In this document: piece after piece, positions 8,857 through 18,199 of the stretch
How positions within the stretch are numbered: position 1 is the stretch's first letter
How the letters are laid out: each line of letters starts with the position of its first letter
NCBI GenBank assembly: GCA_026390775.1
Contig: JAPLFF010000003.1
Location: 1-64,000 of the forward strand
Origin: Ignavibacteriales bacterium
GTDB lineage: Bacteria > Bacteroidota > Ignavibacteria > Ignavibacteriales > Melioribacteraceae
Direction of reading: 5' to 3'
Length of the DNA stretch: 64,000 nt
The notes under the pieces: model-generated
Seen by the model: only the letters and a program-made list of their open reading frames with translations
The model's database searches: none
Told to the model about the DNA's origin: nothing
Program-made: the position numbers and the translations under genes

Positions 8857-9873
8857 TTGAATAATAAACCACTAGTTTCAGCGATAGTTTCAACATATAA
8901 TTCCGTAAAATTTATCAGCGGTAAAATAGAAGACTTATTAAACCAAACAATTGCGGATAGGCTGGAAATTATTATTGTTAATAGTGGTTCACAGCAAGAT
9001 GAAGATACTATTATTAAGGAATATTTAGGGAAGCACGCTAATATTAAATATATCAAGACCGAAGAAAGAGAAACCATATATAAAGCATGGAATCGAGGAA
9101 TTAAAATTGCAACCGGTAAATATATCACAAATGCAAATACGGATGATAGGTTGAGGTGTGATGCTCTCGCAATTTTAGCATACGAGTTGGAATCCGATTG
9201 TGGTGTTGCTCTTGTTTATGCTGATCAATACATAACAACCATTCAAAACGAGAAATATTTGTTATCTAAAAAATCAAAAATTGTAAGAATGCCAGAATTT
9301 GATTATTTAGTCCAATTAGAAAGGTGTATCGTTTTTTCCCAACCCATGTGGAGATCTTCTCTTCATCATCAAGATAATTTTTGGTTTGATGAGGAATTGG
9401 AGGTCTGTGGCGATCATGAGTTTGAACTGAAAATCTCAGCAAAATATAAGATGAAACACATTTCACAAGTTTTAGGGAATTTTTATAAGTCGCCAGAGAA
9501 TGACAACAAATCATTTCAAAACATCCAGAGGATTGATTTAGAGCGGAAACAAATTACTTTCAAATACATGCAAAAGTATGTGGATCGAATGAAGGATGAG
9601 GAATTAATTGAACTCATAAGAATGTTCAGAACTATTATTTTTATGCCAATGTGGCTCAGTAGAATATTTATTAGAATAAAAAGTTCAACGATAAAAAGAA
9701 AACATGTATTCTCCCAAGAATTTATTTATTTGATATCAATTATTATTTATGAGAAAAAACAAAAGATTGATTTAGCAATTCGGTACTGTAAAAAATACTT
9801 AGATCATAGGCATTCATGGAGAATAGAAAATAAGTACCAACAATTAAAAAATTGGAATGAAAATGAAGGATAA
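8857..9873 (+). CDS. GT2-family glycosyltransferase
   Basis: A 338-residue family-2 glycosyltransferase with a GT-A fold. The N-terminus reads VSAIVSTYNSVKFISG, followed by IIIVNSGSQQDE and then NTDDR near residue 96 in the place of the metal-binding DxD. Start is a TTG at 8857 with TAGGAA upstream. The C-terminal 100 residues are basic and contain no clear membrane span, so it is probably a peripheral cytoplasmic enzyme. Donor and acceptor cannot be read from sequence. It lies in the same direction as its neighbours with an intergenic gap of 38 bases before it and 8 after. Confidence 0.83.
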   Translation: MNNKPLVSAIVSTYNSVKFISGKIEDLLNQTIADRLEIIIVNSGSQQDEDTIIKEYLGKHANIKYIKTEERETIYKAWNRGIKIATGKYITNANTDDRLRCDALAILAYELESDCGVALVYADQYITTIQNEKYLLSKKSKIVRMPEFDYLVQLERCIVFSQPMWRSSLHHQDNFWFDEELEVCGDHEFELKISAKYKMKHISQVLGNFYKSPENDNKSFQNIQRIDLERKQITFKYMQKYVDRMKDEELIELIRMFRTIIFMPMWLSRIFIRIKSSTIKRKHVFSQEFIYLISIIIYEKKQKIDLAIRYCKKYLDHRHSWRIENKYQQLKNWNENEG

Positions 9874-9881
9874 ATTGATAG

Positions 9882-11084
9882 ATGAAACCGACGATTTTAT
9901 TTGTTGACAATGATCCAGGTTATTCTGGCCCGACTGTCTCTATGAATTATTTAATCGATTCTTTCATAGAGAATAATTATAAGATAGGATTAGTAACTAA
10001 CAAAAGCAAGAGTCTCATATTAGAATATGAAAAGAAAAACGTAAAACTTTATTCTTTTTCAACAAATCTTTACTTAAATCTTCATTTTACAAATCAATAT
10101 TCTTTTATTACTGTTAAAGGATGTTACTTCTTCCTACAAATGCTTTTTAGGTTAATAAAGGGAACATTAATAGCTTACTCAGTAATAAGAAAAGCTAAAC
10201 CAGATTTAGTTTACATTAATGAATATGTTTTATTACAATTTGCCATTGCAGCAAAACTTCAGAAAATACCATCTTTCACTCATATAAGGAGCCAATTTCT
10301 TAAAGGCACATTTGGATTAAGAAAGAAATGGCTTTCGTCAGTATTACTAAAGTGTAATGAAAAAATATTTGCAATAACACCACAAGAAGCAAATCAGATT
10401 GTTGTTAAATCAATGAATAAGAGAAATAAAATAATTATCGTCCCAGAATTTTTGAATGATGAAAATTTCAAAATAGATTATCCTGTGAGCGAAATAAAAA
10501 AAAACATTGGTATTCCGGAGTCAAAAAAAATAATCTTAATGTTAGGAGGAATTGAAAAGGTAAAGGGGACTTATGAGTTGATCGAAGCAATAAGTTTATT
10601 AAAAAATGAATTACCATTAATATTCTTAGTTATAGCTGGTAATTTTCATAAGTATCCTTCAAATCTTAAATACTGGAAAAGATGTCAAAAGTTTATTGAA
10701 TTAAATAATCTTAAGGACCATATTATAATATTACCTCCAGTAAAAAATGCGAATCATCTGATTGCGATTGCAGATATCGTAGTATCAAGTTCTATTCTAT
10801 CTCACTTTTCCAGACCAGTTATTGAGGCTTGGGCAAAAATGAAACCTGTTATCGCCGCTAAAAGTATTCATTCAATCGAATATATTGAAGATGGTACCAA
10901 TGGGTTACTTTATGATCCAGCATCGTCTAAAGAATTGAAAGAGAAAATAAAAATGATTCTAGAAAACTCTGCTTTACGTTTACGTATTAGTGAGAACGGT
11001 TATAAAAAGGCACAGACAATCTATAATGGTAGAATTAATACAAAGATTATCATCGATGAGTCTAATCGAATTATTAATAGATAA
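9882..11084 (+). CDS. GT4-family glycosyltransferase
   Basis: A 400-residue GT-B enzyme. The N-terminal domain begins ILFVDNDPGYSGPTVSMNYL, with the glycine-rich acceptor loop replaced by GYSGPT. The C-terminal donor domain carries LMLGGIEKVKGTYELIEA near residue 225 and the nucleotide-sugar binding region around SHFSRPVIEAWAKMKPVIA near residue 310, which matches the family's E-x7-E region, with E at VIEAW. It is a retaining transferase by family. Specificity is unknown. The ATG at 9882 lies 8 bases after the preceding stop. Confidence 0.82.
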   Translation: MKPTILFVDNDPGYSGPTVSMNYLIDSFIENNYKIGLVTNKSKSLILEYEKKNVKLYSFSTNLYLNLHFTNQYSFITVKGCYFFLQMLFRLIKGTLIAYSVIRKAKPDLVYINEYVLLQFAIAAKLQKIPSFTHIRSQFLKGTFGLRKKWLSSVLLKCNEKIFAITPQEANQIVVKSMNKRNKIIIVPEFLNDENFKIDYPVSEIKKNIGIPESKKIILMLGGIEKVKGTYELIEAISLLKNELPLIFLVIAGNFHKYPSNLKYWKRCQKFIELNNLKDHIIILPPVKNANHLIAIADIVVSSSILSHFSRPVIEAWAKMKPVIAAKSIHSIEYIEDGTNGLLYDPASSKELKEKIKMILENSALRLRISENGYKKAQTIYNGRINTKIIIDESNRIINR

Positions 11085-11096
11085 GCTGCAGAAAAT

Positions 11097-12065
11097 ATGA
11101 GTATTTCTTATATCTACATCTGTAAATACTGTAATAGCGAAACTGTTATGAATTATTTTAAATTGCGTGAAATGATGTTTGGGTTAAAAGATGAATTTGA
11201 GTATGTAGAATGCGCAAATTGTAGTAGTATACAAATCGTAGAAATTCCTTCTAACTTGGCAAAGTATTATCCCGCTAACTATTTATCTTTTGAATTAAAG
11301 CATGAAAACGGATTGAAGCGTTGGCTTAAACTGAAGAGATTTGAAAATTCTTACAGTAGTAAAGGTTTATTAGGAAAAATTATTAATAAATTATGGTGGG
11401 CCCCACAGATTGGAAAATTTTTAAAAGTTACTGGTGTTAAACTTACTGATGCAATTCTTGATGTTGGCAGTGGTGAAGGTGAGTTATTATTTCTGATGCA
11501 CCAATATGGATTTTCTAATTTATCCGGAATTGATCCATTTATTTCCAGCGGTAAAAGTCTATTTAAAGGATTAAATCTTATTAAGGGAAGTATACAAGAT
11601 GTTAACGAGAAATATGATCTTATCATGTTTAATCACTCTTTAGAACATGTTGCTGATCCCATAAAAGATTTATTAAAAGCCGCTACATTATTAAACCCCA
11701 ATAAGTATGTATTAATTCGCATTCCGGTTGTTGGTGGCTATGCCTGGAGAACATATGGTGTTAATTGGGTTCAGTTAGATGCACCCCGTCACTTGTCAAT
11801 TCCAACAGTAACCGGAATTAGAGAATTAGCTGCTCTAACCGGGTTCTCTTTGGATAATGTAATTTATGAATCTTGGGATTTTCAGTTCTGGGGAAGCGAA
11901 CAATTTCAAAATGATATTTCTCTTCATGACAATAGATCTTTATGGCTTAAGTCAAAGGAATCAATTTTTTCAAAAAAACAGATTAAAGACTATAGAAAGA
12001 AAGCTGAACAACTTAATCAGAATAATGATGGTGATATGGCTTGTTTCTTCCTTCGCAAATTATAA
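11097..12065 (+). CDS. Class I SAM-dependent methyltransferase with N-terminal Cys motif
   Basis: A 322-residue protein. Two CxxC pairs (C9/C12 and C39/C42) form a likely zinc-binding knuckle before the methyltransferase domain. SAM motif I is at about residue 119 (ILDVGSGEGELLF), followed by the HSLEHV segment near 182 and a conserved RIPVVGGYAWRTYGVNW stretch. This layout is common for sugar C- or O-methyltransferases in polysaccharide clusters. A close paralogue lies at 23201-24156 but is interrupted by a frameshift; conserved blocks such as YAW..YG..WVQ.DAPRH are shared. The start ATG at 11097 is 12 bases after the previous stop. Confidence 0.8.
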   Translation: MSISYIYICKYCNSETVMNYFKLREMMFGLKDEFEYVECANCSSIQIVEIPSNLAKYYPANYLSFELKHENGLKRWLKLKRFENSYSSKGLLGKIINKLWWAPQIGKFLKVTGVKLTDAILDVGSGEGELLFLMHQYGFSNLSGIDPFISSGKSLFKGLNLIKGSIQDVNEKYDLIMFNHSLEHVADPIKDLLKAATLLNPNKYVLIRIPVVGGYAWRTYGVNWVQLDAPRHLSIPTVTGIRELAALTGFSLDNVIYESWDFQFWGSEQFQNDISLHDNRSLWLKSKESIFSKKQIKDYRKKAEQLNQNNDGDMACFFLRKL

Positions 12066-12083
12066 TTATTTTTTTGGAGCAGA

Positions 12084-13007
12084 GTGTTACCCTCGGTAGA
12101 TATATTAATAGTAAATTGGAATTCCGGGACATTATTATCAGAGTGTATTCGTTCAATTAACAATGCAGTTCAAAGTAGTTTTAATCTGAACAGAGTTGTT
12201 GTTATAGATAATGCATCGAACGATGGGTCGCTTGATAATCTTGAAAATATAAATCTACCTTTGACAATAATTAGAAATGCGCGAAATCTTGGTTTTGCAA
12301 AAGCATGCAATCAAAGTGCCCAGGCTAGCGAAGCAGATTATCTATTATTCCTAAATCCTGATACTCTTCTTTTTAAAAATTCATTGAGTGCACCAATCGC
12401 ATTTATGCAGGGAATAGGGAATGAGGTTGTTGGAATTATTGGAGTCCAATTAATTGATGAAAAAAATAATGTAAGTAGAACATGTTCAAGATTTCCAAAT
12501 ACATTTAGTTTGATATATATGTCTTTAGGTTTAGACCGGTTATTTCCAAAAATTTTCCCCGGTCATTTTATGACCGAATGGAATCATCAGGAGAGCAAAG
12601 TTGTTGATCAAGTAATGGGTGCATATTTTTTCGTTCGAAGAAATCTCTTTGAAAGATTAAACGGATTTGACGAAAGATTTTTTGTGTATTTCGAAGATCT
12701 TGATTTTTCATTGAGAGCTAAAAAAATAGGTTATAAGATTTATTATTTATCAATGGCCCAAGTATTTCATAAAGGTGGCGGGACTTCCGAAAAAATAAAA
12801 GCAGATAGACTTTTCTACATTTTGCGGAGTAAACTTCTTTTTAGCAAAAAACATTTTCACAAATTTTCTTTTTTAATAATAGCTGCCACAACTTTTTTTG
12901 TTGAACCATTTGTAAGAATTATCGGTTCTATGCTCAAAAATTCTTTTAATGATACTGCTGAAATTGTGAAAGCTTACAAAAAACTGATTACAAATTTTAA
13001 TGACTAA
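12084..13007 (+). CDS. GT2-family glycosyltransferase, rhamnosyltransferase-like
   Basis: A 307-residue GT-A enzyme. Visible motifs are DILIVNWNSG at the N-terminus, VVVIDNASNDGS, NLGFAKACNQ, FLNPDT in place of DxD near residue 92, and FFVYFEDLDFSLRAKKIGY near residue 210, all typical of the WcaA/rhamnosyltransferase-like GT2 subgroup. A hydrophobic C-terminal stretch (FSFLIIAATTFFVEPF) may bind the membrane. Start is GTG at 12084 with GGAG at 12076-12079. The gene overlaps the next one by 8 bases, implying translational coupling. Confidence 0.83.
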   Translation: MLPSVDILIVNWNSGTLLSECIRSINNAVQSSFNLNRVVVIDNASNDGSLDNLENINLPLTIIRNARNLGFAKACNQSAQASEADYLLFLNPDTLLFKNSLSAPIAFMQGIGNEVVGIIGVQLIDEKNNVSRTCSRFPNTFSLIYMSLGLDRLFPKIFPGHFMTEWNHQESKVVDQVMGAYFFVRRNLFERLNGFDERFFVYFEDLDFSLRAKKIGYKIYYLSMAQVFHKGGGTSEKIKADRLFYILRSKLLFSKKHFHKFSFLIIAATTFFVEPFVRIIGSMLKNSFNDTAEIVKAYKKLITNFND

Positions 13008-14094
13008 TCGGAAAAAAATATCAATAAAGATACTTGCATTAACACGGTATAGTACTCTCGGGGCAAGCAGCAGGTTTCGTATTTACCAATACCTCCCTTA
13101 TTTACGAGAACATGGCTGTGAATTTACCATACAACCGCTGCTTAGTGATAAGTATATAAGTCATCTTTACAATAAGACACCTCTTCCATTGTTGGAGATT
13201 ATAAAAAAATATTTCGAAAGAATTTTATTGCTGCTCAGAAAAAATCAGTTTGATATTATTTGGCTGCAGCAGGAAGCATTTCCATGGATACCTGCATGGT
13301 TCGAAACAGCTTTGATCAAATCAAATGTTCCAGTTATTGTTGATTATGACGACGCTTTTTTTCACCGCTACGATATGAACAAATATTCTCTTATTAAAAA
13401 GTTACTTGGAAAGAAGATTGATAAAATTATGAGTATTGCAGAGGTAGTAGTCGTTGGGAATCAATATCTGGCCGAAAGAGCAATTCAAAACAAGGCCAAG
13501 AATGTAAAAATTCTTCCAACTGTTATTGATTTTGATAAATACGCGGTGAAGACTAAATCCGAAATTCAAGAGCTTTTTACAATTGGCTGGGTTGGTTCTC
13601 CACTTAACTCAAAATATGTTAAATATATTGAAAGTGAGTTGAGGGATTTCTGTTATAAATCAAATTCAATAGTGCATCTCATTGGCACTGGAATTATCGA
13701 ATTAAAGGATATACCTCATAAAATAATTAGTTGGAATGAGTCGACGGAATTGATTGAAATAAGAAAATTTGATGTTGGTATTATGCCGCTGATGGATAAC
13801 CCTTGGGAAAGGGGCAAGTGTGGATTCAAGCTTATTCAATATATGGCATGCGGCATTCCTGTCATTGCCTCACCGGTTGGCATAAATCAAGAATTGGTAA
13901 CAGATGGTGTTAATGGATTTTTAGCCAAGACTGAAGATGACTGGTTAAAATATTTGAAAATATTAAAGAATAATCCTGATTTAAGAAAACAAATGGGGCT
14001 GAATGGACGTAAATTAGTAGAAGATAAATTTACTTTACAAATTAATGCACCCATTCTGACACAAATTTTGAGGAAAGCAGCATTTCCTTCTTAA
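13000..14094 (+). CDS. GT-B glycosyltransferase (GT4-like)
   Basis: A 364-residue enzyme starting at an ATG inside the end of the preceding gene. The N-terminus (ILALTRYSTLGASSRFRIYQYL) is a form seen in GT4-like proteins whose acceptor domain starts with the S.SRFR motif. The donor domain contains IGWVGSPLNSKYV near residue 200 and GKCGFKLIQYMACGIPVIASPVG near residue 275, the sugar-nucleotide binding region. It is probably cytoplasmic. Substrate is unknown. An unusual acidic segment VDYDDAFFHRYD sits near residue 120. Confidence 0.8.
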   Translation: MTNRKKISIKILALTRYSTLGASSRFRIYQYLPYLREHGCEFTIQPLLSDKYISHLYNKTPLPLLEIIKKYFERILLLLRKNQFDIIWLQQEAFPWIPAWFETALIKSNVPVIVDYDDAFFHRYDMNKYSLIKKLLGKKIDKIMSIAEVVVVGNQYLAERAIQNKAKNVKILPTVIDFDKYAVKTKSEIQELFTIGWVGSPLNSKYVKYIESELRDFCYKSNSIVHLIGTGIIELKDIPHKIISWNESTELIEIRKFDVGIMPLMDNPWERGKCGFKLIQYMACGIPVIASPVGINQELVTDGVNGFLAKTEDDWLKYLKILKNNPDLRKQMGLNGRKLVEDKFTLQINAPILTQILRKAAFPS

Positions 14095-14118
14095 TTGTTC
14101 TGTAAAAATTATATTATT

Positions 14119-15249
14119 ATGAAAATATTGTTAGTCATAACTAAATCTGAAATAGGCGGAGCCCAAGTATTTCTTTTAAATCTGGCACGTTCACTCAAAA
14201 AAATGGGTTGCGATGTTGAAGTGGCTGCCGGAGACGGTAATTATCTTCCCAGCGAACTTGAAAAAAATAATATAACATTTCATTACTTAAACTCGTTGAA
14301 AAGAAATTTCAGCGTTCTGAATTCGTTTTATTTTATTTATGATCTTTATCGCTTGTTACAAGTAAATAGTTATGACATAATCCATCTTAATAGTTCTAAT
14401 ACTCTGATAGGTGCAATCTCTTCTTTCTTCCTTAAAAAAAGACCCAAGGCAATTTTTACTTTTCATGGGCTATCATTCATTGATAAAAATTTTAAAACCA
14501 ATAGCTTTATTAAAGTCTTAGCGAAAGTATATTTTAAAATCCTATTAAAAGCAGTTAATAAAACTGTCTTTGTGAGCAATATAAATTACATAGAATCGAA
14601 AGAAGCTAGAATTGTGAAATCCGCTGAAGTGATATATAATGGATTGGATGAAATTCAAATGCATTATCTAACTGAGAAAGACGCACGCAGCTATTTCTCA
14701 AATAAGTGTAACCTTGATTTGTCTAACGAGTTCTTAATTGGATCAACAGGCAGATTAGCCTATCAGAAGAATTATGAGTTCCTTATAGAAAATTATTCTT
14801 CAATAAAGAAAAAGATACCGAACGCAAAGGTGATTATTATTGGAGACGGTCCCGATTATGAAAAATATAAAGCACAAATTCTTAAACTTGAAATTCAAAA
14901 TGAGTTTTTCATGATTGGAGCTATAAAAGACTCTTATCAATATATAAAAGCATTCGACGTATTTACCCTTCCTTCCCGTTATGAAGGTTTATCCATTAGT
15001 CTTATCGAAGCAATATTTGCAGAGATACCTATACTTGCTTCAAATGTCGGTGGCAATCCGGAAAATGTAGATCATTGTGAAGAACAGTTATTTGATCTCT
15101 ATGATATAAATGATTATATAAATAAACTCGAAAATATTAGAAGGAAGAAAGAATTTTTTAAAAATTACAATATTGCTCTTAAATCTAAATTTTCCCTCAA
15201 TAAAATGGTGCAGAGTTATTTAAATTTATATCAGTCCCTGATTAAATAA
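14119..15249 (+). CDS. GT4-family glycosyltransferase
   Basis: Read from the ATG at 14119 (376 residues), which places the family N-terminus MKILLVITKSEIGGAQVFLLNLA at the start. The frame opens eight codons earlier at a TTG, but those codons add nothing recognisable. The donor domain has GSTGRLAYQKNYEFLIE near residue 205 and LPSRYEGLSISLIEAIFAEIPILAS near residue 290, the E-x7-E motif of retaining GT4 enzymes. It is the last intact gene of the first plus-strand block. Immediately behind it the sequence breaks down into a flippase remnant. Confidence 0.84.
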   Translation: MKILLVITKSEIGGAQVFLLNLARSLKKMGCDVEVAAGDGNYLPSELEKNNITFHYLNSLKRNFSVLNSFYFIYDLYRLLQVNSYDIIHLNSSNTLIGAISSFFLKKRPKAIFTFHGLSFIDKNFKTNSFIKVLAKVYFKILLKAVNKTVFVSNINYIESKEARIVKSAEVIYNGLDEIQMHYLTEKDARSYFSNKCNLDLSNEFLIGSTGRLAYQKNYEFLIENYSSIKKKIPNAKVIIIGDGPDYEKYKAQILKLEIQNEFFMIGAIKDSYQYIKAFDVFTLPSRYEGLSISLIEAIFAEIPILASNVGGNPENVDHCEEQLFDLYDINDYINKLENIRRKKEFFKNYNIALKSKFSLNKMVQSYLNLYQSLIK

Positions 15250-15330
15250 TTGTTCTTATTGACATGTTTTAATTCATTTATTAAAATTTCTACTTTGTAT
15301 CACAAATACTTTTTTTAATCCCTAAGGTGT

Positions 15331-15517
15331 GCCATCGATAAAGTAACAAAAAATGTTTTTTCGCTTTCGTTTGGACAAGCTATGGCGTTTGTTCTAAATG
15401 TTATTGCAATTGTTCTATCCGCCCGGTTTTTTAGGTGTAGAAAATTTCGGAATGTTCAGCAGTCTTCTATCCATCATTGGCATTCTTTACTACTACATGA
15501 TTAGATTGAAAACATGA
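15331..15517 (+). pseudogene. Flippase (Wzx) N-terminal remnant, frameshifted and truncated
   Basis: Conceptual translation gives IDKVTKNVFSLSFGQAMAF and onward to LSARF in one frame, then FLGVENFGMFSSLLSIIGIL in another. The switch is at a run of six T (15427-15432) where five would keep the frame. The joined sequence is the first 55-60 residues of an O-antigen flippase, including the family ARFLG..NFG motif. No start codon is evident, and everything after the first two or three spans is missing. The second frame ends at a TGA that overlaps the ATG of the next gene. It matches the other stub at 24239-24472 position for position. Confidence 0.75.
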
Positions 15518-16632
15518 AAAATCTTAAGATTGCTATTGTTCATGATTGGCTGACCGGTATGCGTGGCGGGGAGAAGGTATTAGAAGTACTTTGTGAACTG
15601 TATCCCGGTGCTACACTTGTTACTCTTCTTCATAATAAAGGTATGTTATCTACTGCCATCGAGAAGATGAATATCAAAACCTCTTTCATTGATAAACTTC
15701 CCTTGAAAGAAAAAAAATATAGAAATTATCTACCTCTATTTCCCCTGGCAATCGAGTTGATTGATTTCTTAGAATATGATCTCATAATTTCTACAAGCCA
15801 TTGCGTTGCAAAAGGTGCAAAACCTGGAAAGAATGGATTGCATATTTGTTACTGCCATACGCCAATGCGCTACATCTGGGAAATGTATGATGAATACTTC
15901 GGGAAAGATAAAGCGGGATTATTGACCAGAACCGCGATGAGTATCTTTGCACCACAATTACGTAAATGGGATGTACGAACAAGCGGTCGTGTGCATTATT
16001 ACATTGCAAACTCTTATAACGTTGCCAAACGGATAAAACAATATTATAACCGCCGAGCCGATGTTATTCATCCGCCGGTTGATACATCTCTTTTTCAACT
16101 TTCCGAGAAAGATGAAGGATATTTTTTGATTGTAAGCGCACTAGTACCGTATAAAAAAGTTGATATTGCAATTGAAGCATTTAACAAAATAAGAAGAAGA
16201 TTAGTTATAGTCGGCGCAGGACCGGAAAGTGAAAAACTAAAATCAATTGCTGAAAACAATATTGAATTTCTTGGGTGGCGCAACGATAGTGAACTTGCAA
16301 AAATTTACGCCGGCTGCCGTGCTTTAATTTTTCCCGGCATAGAAGATTTTGGAATTGTTCCTCTCGAAGCTATGGCAAGTGGAAAGCCGGTTATTGCTTT
16401 TGGAAAAGGGGGAGCGCTTGAAACTGTAATAGGCAAAGGAGATAATGCAACGGGAATATTTTTCTATGAACAAACAGCAGAATCGTTAATTAAAGCAATT
16501 GCTGATTTTGAAAAGGTGAATTTCAATCCTCTATCAATACGTACTCACGCGCTAAAATTTGATCGCGTTCTGTTTAAGGAGAAGATCAAAAAGTATATTG
16601 AAGAAAAAACAGCAGTTCATTTCACGAAATGA
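15514..16632 (+). CDS. GT4-family glycosyltransferase, WbaZ-like
   Basis: A 372-residue GT-B enzyme with the characteristic start IAIVHDWLTGMRGGEKVLE of the WbaZ-type mannosyltransferase subgroup. Other landmarks are CYCHTPMRYIWEMYDEYF near residue 112, IHPPVDTSLF near 188, and IFPGIEDFGIVPLEAMASGKPVIAFG near 272, holding the EDFG..PLEAMA donor-binding motif. Family members add mannose or a related sugar in O-antigen assembly, but specificity here is not proven. It is less AT-rich than the preceding genes and closes the first plus-strand block. The convergent murJ-like gene ends 31 bases downstream. Confidence 0.85.
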   Translation: MKNLKIAIVHDWLTGMRGGEKVLEVLCELYPGATLVTLLHNKGMLSTAIEKMNIKTSFIDKLPLKEKKYRNYLPLFPLAIELIDFLEYDLIISTSHCVAKGAKPGKNGLHICYCHTPMRYIWEMYDEYFGKDKAGLLTRTAMSIFAPQLRKWDVRTSGRVHYYIANSYNVAKRIKQYYNRRADVIHPPVDTSLFQLSEKDEGYFLIVSALVPYKKVDIAIEAFNKIRRRLVIVGAGPESEKLKSIAENNIEFLGWRNDSELAKIYAGCRALIFPGIEDFGIVPLEAMASGKPVIAFGKGGALETVIGKGDNATGIFFYEQTAESLIKAIADFEKVNFNPLSIRTHALKFDRVLFKEKIKKYIEEKTAVHFTK

Positions 16633-16663
16633 ATTTGTTAAATATGTAACTATTCTCAATGGA

Positions 16664-18199
16664 TTATTTACGCAGCTCTTTCAGATAAGTTCTAATCCCG
16701 TTAAGCTTATCCCGAAAAACAAAAATTGTAATAAACGAAAAAGCGAGAAATAGAACTGTCCCGATTACTAATGTTTTTAATAAAATGACCAAACTACTTT
16801 CAGAAATACTTAAATCATCAAACCATAAATTCGAAAAGAACCTTCCTATCAAAATCATAACCGCCGTGCTCATTATGATCAGGAATAGCTTAAACATTAT
16901 ATTCTTATCAAACCGAACTCCTTTTACTCGTTTAAGAAAGTAAAGCAGTGCACCATTGTTGATCCATACAAAGATTACCCATGCTATTGTAAGTGTTTCG
17001 ATGCCGGAAAATGTTTTTGATAGAATAAAAAGAATAATTGCTTGGATCAAAATGAAAATTAGATTTAAGAAAATGATATTCTTGATAGCTCTCAATGAAT
17101 AAAAAATGTTAGCTATAACGGAATTTAGAAGAAATGGAATTAACCCGAGCGACATTATCTTCAAAGCAAAAGATGTTTCCATGCTATCGTGCAATGTAAA
17201 ATGTCCTCGTTGGTAAATTAGCTGAATTATTGGTCCAGATAAAACTGAAAAGAGAAGTACAAAAAAGGAAGAGGTTACAACTGAAAAAAGAATACCATTA
17301 TTTGTTGCATTCAAAAATTCTTTTTCATTTCCTTCTGTAATTGATTTTGTCTGAATCGGAAGAAGAGATGTACTGATGGCAAAACTAAAAATTGTTAATG
17401 GCAGCAACATTATTTTTGCCGCATACTGGTAATGAGAAAATGTTCCTACTACAAAAGAGTATGCAAAATATCTTTCGATTAAACCGGAAACGCTTGGCAG
17501 TAGAGAATTACCAAACACCATCAATACAATGGCGCCCCAACCCAGCATATTGAATTTATTTGTATCCGAATTATCTGATTCAACTGGTTGAATTTTTTGA
17601 ATCAAATAAAGTTGATAAACAAAAAAGAGAATCCCACCGAAAAGAAATCCAAGCGGAAGAGAAACAATCCCAAAGTATTTTGTGAACAGAATTAGAAATA
17701 CGATTGATGAAACATTCAGAAAGACGATCAATCTTCCCGGATTTGTAATATTCCCTTTCATTTGGAGAAGTGCAGAGAAAACTCCGTTTGCTACTAGAAA
17801 AGAAGCGAGAATTAAAAATAACTGGGATGTTTCGATTATAATTTGCACCATTGCTTGTGAACGTGTAAATATCAACGGAATGAGTTTTTCTGCTAGAGGA
17901 TAAAGTAAAAGCGAGCACACGAACAGAACTGCAAAAGATTTCAGCCCAACTTTAGAAAGCGAGCTGGAAATATTTTTTAGCTTTTTGATCTCCGTTGAGT
18001 AGGATAATGTGCCGGAAAGAATAGATGAGTTAGCAGCTATTGCAATATCAAACAATAAGAGTGTTGTAAGATATGCGTCGGTAATTTCGTTTGCACCAAA
18101 CTTGGAAGCCATTAAAGCTTCCCGAACAAAACCGAGCAAACGACCTAATAAAGCAAAAGCGCTCAAACCGATTAAACTAGGCAACCATTTTTTAAGCAT
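16664..18199 (-). CDS. MurJ/MviN-family lipid-linked saccharide flippase
   Basis: A 511-residue membrane protein with about 14 spans. The N-terminus carries LLGRLLGFVREALMASKFGANEITDAYL, matching the GxxRE and DAY motifs of MurJ. MurJ itself flips lipid II for peptidoglycan. Position inside a polysaccharide cluster and next to glycosyltransferases suggests this copy may serve exopolysaccharide export instead; sequence alone cannot decide. It overlaps the next minus-strand gene (18192-19337) by 8 bases, so the two are coupled. It is encoded opposite to the flanking genes and converges on 15514-16632 without a visible terminator between them. Confidence 0.82.
   Translation of the reverse strand: MLKKWLPSLIGLSAFALLGRLLGFVREALMASKFGANEITDAYLTTLLLFDIAIAANSSILSGTLSYSTEIKKLKNISSSLSKVGLKSFAVLFVCSLLLYPLAEKLIPLIFTRSQAMVQIIIETSQLFLILASFLVANGVFSALLQMKGNITNPGRLIVFLNVSSIVFLILFTKYFGIVSLPLGFLFGGILFFVYQLYLIQKIQPVESDNSDTNKFNMLGWGAIVLMVFGNSLLPSVSGLIERYFAYSFVVGTFSHYQYAAKIMLLPLTIFSFAISTSLLPIQTKSITEGNEKEFLNATNNGILFSVVTSSFFVLLFSVLSGPIIQLIYQRGHFTLHDSMETSFALKIMSLGLIPFLLNSVIANIFYSLRAIKNIIFLNLIFILIQAIILFILSKTFSGIETLTIAWVIFVWINNGALLYFLKRVKGVRFDKNIMFKLFLIIMSTAVMILIGRFFSNLWFDDLSISESSLVILLKTLVIGTVLFLAFSFITIFVFRDKLNGIRTYLKELRK

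Noticed and set aside
15259-15297. Possible promoter (TTGACA and TACTTTG) before the first flippase stub
   Set aside because: The two boxes are 29 bases apart or need a one-base-short -7 element; spacing does not fit either promoter type.
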